From assembly GCA_022836615.1 (NCBI GenBank), contig MU405226.1, positions 1 through 64,000 on the forward strand: a stretch of DNA of 64,000 nucleotides. The letters run 5' to 3'. This document shows positions 56,280-64,000 of this stretch, in pieces. The notes under the pieces were generated by a model. The model saw only the letters and a list, made by a program, of their open reading frames with translations. It had not been told where the DNA came from and searched no databases. Source of the DNA: Annulohypoxylon bovei var. microspora (taxonomy: Eukaryota > Ascomycota > Sordariomycetes > Xylariales > Hypoxylaceae). The translations under genes were made by a program, and so were the position numbers. Position 1 is the first letter of the stretch. The number at the start of each line of letters is the position of its first letter.

Positions 56280-59200
56280 ATGGCCGGAAGGGCGCCTCCT
56301 GGAGGCTCGTCCAGTTCTGGAAATGACCTCTTACTCGATCTCGACGACAGTCCCCCCTACGGAGGACAAAGGCGACCTATACATGATGACCACTCATCTC
56401 GGCCATCTGTATCTTATGATGATTTTGTTGGCGGCAGCCAAACCACCCATCCGGCTGTCAAAAACCCACCACCCGGCGCCGGCGCTTCGGGACCTCGACC
56501 GCCATACCTAGCCGATAACGATAGGCAATTTAGTCAAAGTTCCGATCTACACAACTACCAAAGATATGCAGACGATTTTGATGACTACCCCGAGGACGGG
56601 CAATCGTTTTACCAACATGGAGGAGCAGTGAACGCAAGCGACTTGGAAGGTCGTGTTAACGCGCGGAAGCGCAATAGCGTACTTGGGTTGGGAGGTGGCT
56701 TCTTCGGAAAGGCTAAGAATATGCTTGGAATGGGACAGAAGGGCTATTCGGAGATGGACTTACCTTTGACGGAGCCAGGTCACGGAAGGGTGGATCCAGG
56801 CGCCGAGCAGCAGAAACAAAATAAGAAATTTGAGTTGAAGAACTTCAGGTTCGGCTTTGGCAGAGGTAAACCGGACCCGTCAACTTTAGGTCCTCGGATT
56901 ATTCACTTGAACAACCCTCCCGCGAACTTGACGAATAAATATGTCGACAACCATGTCTCGACCGCCAAATATAATGTTGCCACGTTCCTGCCCAAGTTCC
57001 TAATCGAGCAGTTCTCCAAATTCGCCAACGTTTTCTTCTTGTTCACGGCGGCCTTGCAGCAAATTCCGAATCTGTCTCCGACGAATCAATATACTACTAT
57101 TGGCCCTCTCGTCGTCGTGTTATTAGTATCCGCAGGCAAGGAGTTAGTCGAAGACTACAGGAGGAAGCAAGCCGATAGCTCTCTCAACAACTCGAAAGCT
57201 AGGGTCTTGCGAGGATCGACCTTTGAAGAGACGAAATGGGTCAATGTGGCTGTAGGGGATATGGTACGGGTGGAATCAGAGGAGCCTTTTCCTGCCGATA
57301 TTGTCCTGCTTGCTAGCTCTGAACCCGAGGGATTGTGTTATATCGAAACGGCAAATCTTGATGGTGAAACTAATCTAAAGATCAAACAGGCACTGCCAGA
57401 GACTTCCACCATGGTTAGCCCGGTGGAATTGAGTAGATTAGGCGGCAGGGTCCGTTCCGAACAACCGAACAGCAGCTTGTATACCTACGAAGCTACTCTG
57501 ACCATGCAAGCTGGCGGCGGAGAAAAGGAGCTGCCTCTCACCCCGGAGCAGTTGTTATTACGAGGTGCCACCCTCAGGAACACTCCCTGGATCCATGGTA
57601 TTGTGGTATTTACGGGACACGAGACCAAGCTTATGCGCAATGCCACCGCGGCTCCGATCAAGCGGACTAAGGTTGAACGACAACTCAATATGCTGGTCCT
57701 TGCGTTGGTCGGCATGCTACTTGTTCTTAGCGTCGTGTCTACCGTAGGGGAACTAGTTTTCCGATCCGTTCGATCAGACTCGATTTCTTACCTGGAACTG
57801 GATCCCCTGAGTACAGCCAGCGATGTAGTCAAGGCGATTTTCAAAGATCTTGTCACCTACTGGGTTTTGTTTTCATCTCTGGTTCCCATCTCGTTGTTTG
57901 TGACTGTCGAGATGGTCAAGTACTGGCATGGCATTCTGATAAACGATGACCTCGACATTTACTATGACAAGACGGACACGCCTGCAAACTGCCGAACATC
58001 TAGTTTGGTCGAAGAGCTGGGCATGGTCGGCTATGTCTTTTCGGACAAGACTGGAACTCTGACCTGCAACATGATGGAGTTTAAGCAATGCTCAATTAGT
58101 GGAATACAATACGCAGACGAAGTACCAGAAGATCGAAGGGCCACGGTGCAAGACGGTGTGGAGGTTGGAATCCACGATTTTAAGCGATTGCGTGAGAACC
58201 TGAAGTCACACGAGAGTGCCGAGGCAATGCACCATTTCCTAGCTCTTCTCTCCACCTGTCACACCGTTATTCCCGAGCGGGACGATGAGAAGGGTAGTAT
58301 TAAGTACCAGGCCGCATCACCCGACGAGGGTGCCTTGGTCCAGGGTGCCTTGATGCTAGGCTACAAGTTCATTGCTCGCAAACCACGATCCGTGATGATT
58401 GAGGTCGAAGGTAAAGAATACGAATATGAGCTTCTGGCTGTTTGTGAATTTAACTCCACGAGGAAGCGAATGTCTACAATTTTTCGATGCCCAGATGGAA
58501 AGATTCGGCTCTACTGTAAGGGTGCGGACACCGTCATTCTAGAACGCTTAAACGAGGACAACCCCCATGTCGAGCAAACTCTTGTGCACTTGGAGGAGTA
58601 TGCTTCTGAGGGTCTTCGTACTCTGTGTTTGGCAGTGCGTGAGGTCCCCGACCAGGAATTCCAGGAGTGGTACAGTCTCTTTGATAAGGCTCAGACTACA
58701 GTTGGCGGTAACCGTGCTGATGAGCTGGATAAAGCAGCTGAGATTATTGAGCATGACCTCTACTTGCTGGGCGCGACTGCTATCGAGGATCGTCTCCAAG
58801 ACGGCGTGCCGGAAACTATTCACACACTGCAGCAAGCGAATATCAAGGTCTGGGTTTTGACTGGAGATCGCCAGGAGACTGCAATCAACATCGGTATGAG
58901 CTCTAAGTTACTGAGCGAGGATATGATGCTCCTGATCGTCAATGAAGAGGACACCAATGCGACCCGTGACAACATCCAGAAGAAGCTAGATGCCATCCGG
59001 AACAATGCGGACGGTTCTGTTGAAATGGACTCCTTGGCTCTTGTCATCGACGGCAAATCCCTTACTTTCGCCCTTGAACCGGACATGGAGAAGATCTTCT
59101 ACGACCTAGCTGTAATGTGCAAAGCGGTCATCTGTTGCCGTGTGTCGCCGTTGCAGAAGGCTTTGGTTGTGAAGTTGGTTAAGAAGTTCTCGTCAGAGAT

Positions 59201-60415
59201 CCTCCTCGCTATTGGCGACGGAGCGAACGATGTGTCTATGATCCAGGCTGCTCATATCGGAGTTGGTATTTCGGGTGTTGAAGGTCTTCAGGCTGCACGA
59301 TCGGCCGATATTTCGATCGCCCAATTCCGATTCCTCCGCAAGCTCACCCTCGTTCACGGTGCTTGGAGTTACCAACGTATTAGCAAAACTATCCTCTTCT
59401 CCTTCTACAAGAACATTACTCTATACATGACACAATTCTGGGTAAGCTAACCTCATTTCTGCACATCTTAAAGCCGGTGGTCCTCAAAACTAATTCATCG
59501 GTAGTACACGTTTCAAAACGTCTTTTCAGGTGCCATCATCTACGAATCTTGGACACTATCTTTCTACAATGTCTTCTACACTGTACTGCCTCCCCTTGTC
59601 ATGGGTATTCTAGATCAGTTCATTTCCGCGCGACTCCTTGATCGATATCCACAACTGTACACTTTGGGACAGAAAAATCAGTTTTTTAAGATCAGCACGT
59701 TTGCCGCATGGATTGCAAGTGCCGTCTACCATTCCATCGTTCTCTACATTTTCTCCGAACTTATTTGGTACGATGACCTGATCTTGGGCGACGGTACGAC
59801 GGCAGGCCATTGGGTCTGGGGTACGGCCTTGTATGCATCTACCCTTGCGACAGTTCTCGGAAAGGCTGCGTTGGTGACAAGCAACTGGACAAAGTACCAC
59901 GTCATGGCTATTCCTGGAAGCATGTTGATATGGTACGTATTCATTATCGTATACGGGATTGTCGCCCCGATGCTCGGGTTCTCTAAGGAATACCACGGAT
60001 TGGTACCGAAGCTATTCTCAAACCCTGTCTTCTGGCTCCAAACTGTAACTCTTCCCATGCTCTGCCTCCTCCGAGATTTCTCCTGGAAGTACGCAAAGAG
60101 GATGTATTACCCGCAGACGTACCACCATATACAAGAGATCCAGAAGTATAACATCCAGGATTACCGTCCTAGGTAAGTTTTTAGTCCGAACTACTTGGTT
60201 CTCTAGAACTTGAAATGGCTAACAAGATGGACAGAATGGAACAATTTCAGAAGGCGATCAGAAAGGTGCGGCAGGTGCAGCGAATGAGAAAACAGCGCGG
60301 ATACGCTTTCTCGCAAGCAGACGAAAGCCAGACGCGTGTGATTAACGCGTACGATACCACGAGGCATAGGGGAAGGTACGGCGAGATGCCGGCATCGACG
60401 CCGGGCGCAAGGTAG
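56280..60415 (+). CDS. drs2: P4-type ATPase, aminophospholipid flippase (Drs2-like)
   Basis: Moves phosphatidylserine and phosphatidylethanolamine to the cytosolic leaflet of trans-Golgi and endosomal membranes, working with a Cdc50 partner. Exons: 56280-59441, 59505-60172, 60235-60415, giving 1336 aa. Seen in order: a disordered N terminus, RIIHLNNPPANLTNKYVDNH, the actuator motif LDGETNLK near 360, P4-specific PISL near 536, phosphorylation site DKTGT near 589, KGAD in the nucleotide domain, GDGANDVSMIQAA near 977, and ten expected membrane segments of which the last six follow RFLRKLTLVHGAWSYQRISK. The C-terminal tail (RKVRQVQRMRKQRGYAFSQA) matches the autoregulatory tail of Drs2 with its GYAFS motif, which separates it from Dnf1/Dnf2. 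Confidence 0.96.
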
Positions 60416-60821
60416 TTTTTCGGCTGGCTCGGCTGGGGCTTGATTTTTTGTGCTTTGCCTGTACCATATTTATATATAATCCGGCAGCGTGTGCCGGACA
60501 CGAACGATTACTACGATATTCTAAGGTTGTGACCTAAGAGGCGCGGCGTAGTGTAGAAAGGAAAGAAGAAAAAAGAGCAATAAGATTATTAAGGCAGTAT
60601 GATGATCAGTGAATAGAGTGATTTGCGGAATATTACACAGCTTCTCTTCAAGATTTCTTACCATCTTAGAGCTTAGCATCTCACTCGAGCAATGTGTTAG
60701 ACTCTAGTACAAATTAACAAAAATTTAGGTAAAGAGGAAATCAAGCTAGTCATGGCTATGCCGTTTCCCACGGCCCCTTCAAGATCCTCGTCGACGTTCA
60801 ATTATGGGTTTTTCATACGTG
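60416..60821. other. Convergent spacer
   Basis: 406 bp of 3' flanks between the flippase gene and the minus-strand NIF3-like gene. Confidence 0.5.
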
Positions 60822-61470
60822 CTAGTAGCTCTCCAACTTGATGACGTGGTACGCGGGTTCTTCGTACGGATGAGCTCTTGAACAGGGCCGTCTTTGTCAG
60901 CTAGCCCCGGCCACTCACTTTCGACAGACGAACGAGACGGATAGGAAATAGGCAATAGAAGACAGCAAGGAGGAAAGGCTTAAGATAACGGGAGACGGGA
61001 AGAGGACTAGAGGGAACATGGGGAGATACATAGGCCTGGGAAGGAGGGTTGGGGGAGGTAACATACCCCTTCAAGGCGGCAACGGCTCCCTTGACGATGT
61101 CCTCGCTCACGCACAGCATCTCGACGCGCACCTCGGGCGTCTCCTCCAGCGCGCCCACGCGCCCGATGTGCGGGTTCGCGGCGTCGCCGGGCCGGAACTG
61201 GCCCGTGCCGCTCGTCGACCAGCAGCACTCCGTGTAGTTCCCCGGCCCGGGGTACCGGCCCGCGCCGGCGGCGAAGATGGCCGTTTTGCACTGGGGTGGG
61301 TTAGAGACTAGGTTCTGGGGAATATCTATATGCTTAAGGTACGGATAAGGGGTTGGGGGATAACGAAAGGCGAGGGGATAGAAAGGAAGGTAGGGGTTAC
61401 GTACGGCTTGGACCGCGGAGGGCGGCGCGTAGAATATTAGTGTGAAGGATTTGACGGCTGCGGATGCCAT
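60822..61470 (-). CDS. NIF3/YqfO-type small protein
   Basis: A single-domain relative of the CutA-like insert of NIF3 (NGG1-interacting factor 3) proteins, of uncertain biochemical role. Exons on the minus strand: 61470-61405, 61290-61067, 60876-60822, giving 114 aa. Seen: SFTLIFYAPPSAVQACKTAI FAAGAGRYPGPGNYTECCWS, TSGTGQFRPGD, PHIGRVGALEETPEVRVEML and the ending HPYEEPAYHVIKLESY, all diagnostic of the family. The last exon was found by its conserved HPYEEPAY; without it the reading would run into intron sequence. The middle exon is strikingly GC-rich whereas both introns and flanks are not. Confidence 0.9.
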
Positions 61471-63315
61471 GGTTTTTGTCTACTCGTGAGTCGTGGTATA
61501 CCGTAACAAGTGAGGATGATAAACCCCGAGATTGAAGAAGCTTGTATCCTTTTAATAATTAAGTTTGTATCTGAATATGCGGATTGGTAGAGCTTTTGAG
61601 AAGAATTAATGAAAGGATACCTAGTAATAGCAATGATGATGATAGAAGATGCTGAGGCGGGGATGAGGCTTGGTTGTATCTCCAATCAGTACAATGACTT
61701 TGACCCCGCGTCATGATGAATGCGATGGTTGGGCAAATAGTAACACATCCAAATCAATTTTCTAATTTAATAAGGTGATATTCTTTCAGCAAGGATGATC
61801 TCTATTCTGTAGTAGGTTGGGATTGTGTATCTAGGTAAATAGGACGTGTAATATGTCCAGACTACCTACCTCCTTATCGAGGATAAATACATTGTCTTGA
61901 AAAGAAAGCAGTCGAGAGATATTTTCAGTCCTAATAATAGCCCTCCGTTGCAGGTAGATTATTGTGCATTGGCGAGTTATATAATGAGGAAAGACAATAG
62001 CAAAAAGTAAGTGTTGAGCAGTGGTCAGCCAGGTTAGACAGGGAAACAAATGGCTGTTTGGAAGTTCTCAACATATAGGAGATGAAGATCTAATAGTTCA
62101 TGCTCTTAAGTTGCTTATATCGGCTACCATACCAAGTATAAGAGGGGAAGAATGGCTTGAGCCTCTTTACTCTTGTTGAGGGTGGCTTATGTTCCTGAGA
62201 CATTCATCGTACAGGATTTGATGTAATAGGGGCATACGGCCATTGTAGATAACCTGCCGGAAGATGTTGAATACATGTCATAAGCTCATAGGATGCGTCA
62301 TAATATTGTTGACCGAGCCGAGCATTTGGATACATGTGCTTATAGGAATTTAGGAACGTTAGAGAGTTGAGGTTGTACCTGTTCGACATTCGGATTCCGG
62401 GGTTACCTTTTCACAATGTTTCCACTTCCACTGCTACATCCACGAAAAGATACTGGGGATATGGCTTTTTTCCCATTGGTATCATCTGTTATTTCCTACT
62501 ATAAGGTACAGAGAGTTAAGCAGCGCTATTATGATTCCTTGTAAATGTTGGATCTAGCCTTCAACTCGATAAGTCCGGCGGAACGGATTCAACAGTGTGA
62601 CGAAAAGAGATGTCTCCGGATGCCCGAATCATATCCGAGGCCCTTATCTTTCCGAGAAGGAATTGCTGATTCATACCGAACATTAAAGTCCGTGTCTCGT
62701 TGGCCCAACAAATGGTATTTGTAAATGTGGAAAATATCATAGAAGAAAATGAAAACGAAGTGTTTTGAGTGAGAGTAAGATTGAAGATGTCCGTCTTATC
62801 GAACACTGAAACTTAGGAATTAAAACAGTGGAAGTCCATGTAAAATACCTCAACTTATCTTTGATTAAAATATGGCGGGGGTTGTAGGTTGACTAAGAAA
62901 TATAAGGTCAAGTTCATCCATATTTAGCCTAGCTTAATTGGATAAAAGGAAAACCGAGCTTCTGGGAAATCGTCATGCTCCTTGGCACTCTATCGCTCCT
63001 GCACTGCTGCAGTAACTAAAGACCCCTGTATTCCACGGATACGTCTTTTCCTTTTGTGGAAAGGTTAACAAAAGAAAAGGGATTTCGAGACCTGATCCAC
63101 CTAAAAATTCCTCACATTCAAGTCATATTAGTGCCAATTGGCGATGAGTCTTTGCTGACCCTTATGTACCTTTTTCACCTAGCATTTTTATTGATCGTCT
63201 AGATAACCTCCCGCCCCACGAAACCTTTTTTCCGATTATATTTTATCCCCCCAAGTACCCGTTCATTTTTCACACTTTTTGTCCACACGGTAACTTCGCT
63301 GTTGGTCGCGATCTG
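61471..63315. other. Intergenic region
   Basis: About 1.8 kb, AT-rich, no supported gene. Small minus-strand frames at 62204-62389 and 62561-62806 have no recognisable motif. Confidence 0.5.
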
Positions 63316-64000
63316 ATGGCATCGTCCTCGAGGGCATTAGGTCGGCTCACGGGCTCGGCTAGCAGACAGTTGTCTGTGCATGCGAATGCGCCCGCCGTCA
63401 ACTTTAGTACGACGTCATGCCCGCGAAACCCAACTTCTACCACCGTTGTCGCAAGAGCACGAGGAAGAGCTACAGTTCTGCCTCGCCAATTTACAAGATC
63501 ATATGCTGACGCGCCCCCGAAAAAGAAGCCGCGCAGAATCCGTAACACCCTCAAGTGGACATGGCGCTTCACTTATCTATCCCTCATTGCTGGCGTCGGC
63601 GCTGTCATCTATGATGGCTACTTGGACCGTCATCCGGAAGAACAATTCGTCCCTGATCCTCATAAGAAGACTTTGGTGATCCTTGGTGAGTACTTGGCCC
63701 GTTGCTAATTACCATTGGTTTTAATATATCTAACTATCTTTCTCTAAAGGTACTGGTTGGGGCTCTGTCGCTCTACTCAAGAAGCTAGATACTGCCAACT
63801 TCAATGTCGTTGTTATCTCTCCCCGCAACTATTTCCTCTTCACGCCTCTACTGCCATCCTGTACTACTGGAAATATCGAGCACCGTTCAATCATGGAACC
63901 CGTTCGCCAGATCCTACGCCACAAGAAAGCTGCCGTCAAGTTTTACGAAGCTGAGGCTACCCATATCGATGTAAACAAGAAGGTTGTCAAGATCACTGAC
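63316..64000 (+). CDS. External alternative NADH dehydrogenase, 5' part (runs off window)
   Basis: A type II NADH:ubiquinone oxidoreductase of the outer face of the mitochondrial inner membrane. Exons seen: 63316-63685 and 63750-64000, continuing past the edge; about 207 residues are visible. The N terminus has a long Arg/Ser/Ala-rich presequence (SRALGRLTGSASRQLSVHAN), then a membrane anchor (WTWRFTYLSLIAGVGAVIYD) typical of the external Nde type, then the FAD-binding start KTLVILGTGWGSVALLKKLD and NVVVISPRNYFLFTPLLPSC, the highly conserved NDH-2 motif. The NADH site and C terminus lie outside the window. Confidence 0.93.

Noticed and set aside
62204..62806. Minus-strand small frames as a gene
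   Set aside because: No conserved motif, no convincing splice signals, AT-rich composition.

Overview
The window is nuclear DNA of a filamentous ascomycete (Pezizomycotina, most likely Sordariomycetes). Genes are short, are found on both strands, and are split by 49-220 nt GT-AG introns. The protein set is typical of such fungi: a Ste12 factor with C2H2 fingers, a NACHT-type NLR, an external NADH dehydrogenase and fungal peroxins. No gene clusters by pathway are evident. Exon junctions were placed by hand from reading frame, splice signals and protein-family conservation; every multi-exon model given keeps its frame to the stop.

Layout. 1-5.8 kb: gene-poor, with two related hAT-like miniature elements, one cut by the window edge and one complete with an 8-bp target duplication. 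5.8-9.6 kb: STE12 behind a leader of about 1.37 kb with no ATG on the coding strand. 11-19.2 kb: a solo Gag-like coiled-coil gene, the ribosome factor FAF1, HIS6, coronin and the FACT subunit POB3. 21-29.3 kb: the FHA-RING ligase DMA1, the mitochondrial carrier OAC1, the tRNA thiolation factor CTU2/NCS2 and an APH-fold kinase-like protein. 31-42.3 kb: a probable GPI-anchored six-cysteine protein, PEX11, an NLR, a Golgi pH regulator and mitoribosomal mL46. 42.3-46.8 kb: an unrecognised decayed or fragmentary coding region with a perfect 40-bp palindrome, next to a seven-exon PARN/CAF1-type deadenylase. 48-52.3 kb: a tail-anchored PEX26-like protein, then a divergent pair of splicing genes (PHF5A/Rds3 and a pinin-domain protein). 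53-64 kb: an epoxide hydrolase, a Drs2-type flippase, a NIF3-like protein and the 5' part of an external NADH dehydrogenase that runs off the window.

Most genes are conserved housekeeping genes. The unusual signals are: the ATG-free STE12 leader; the frame-neutral STE12 zinc-finger exon, whose skipping would fuse two fingers into one; the hAT-like elements with RIP-like differences; the 40-bp palindrome in a hairpin-rich decayed region; the Gag-like orphan; the NLR; and abrupt GC-rich patches inside some genes. No rRNA, tRNA, CRISPR or confident ncRNA gene was seen.
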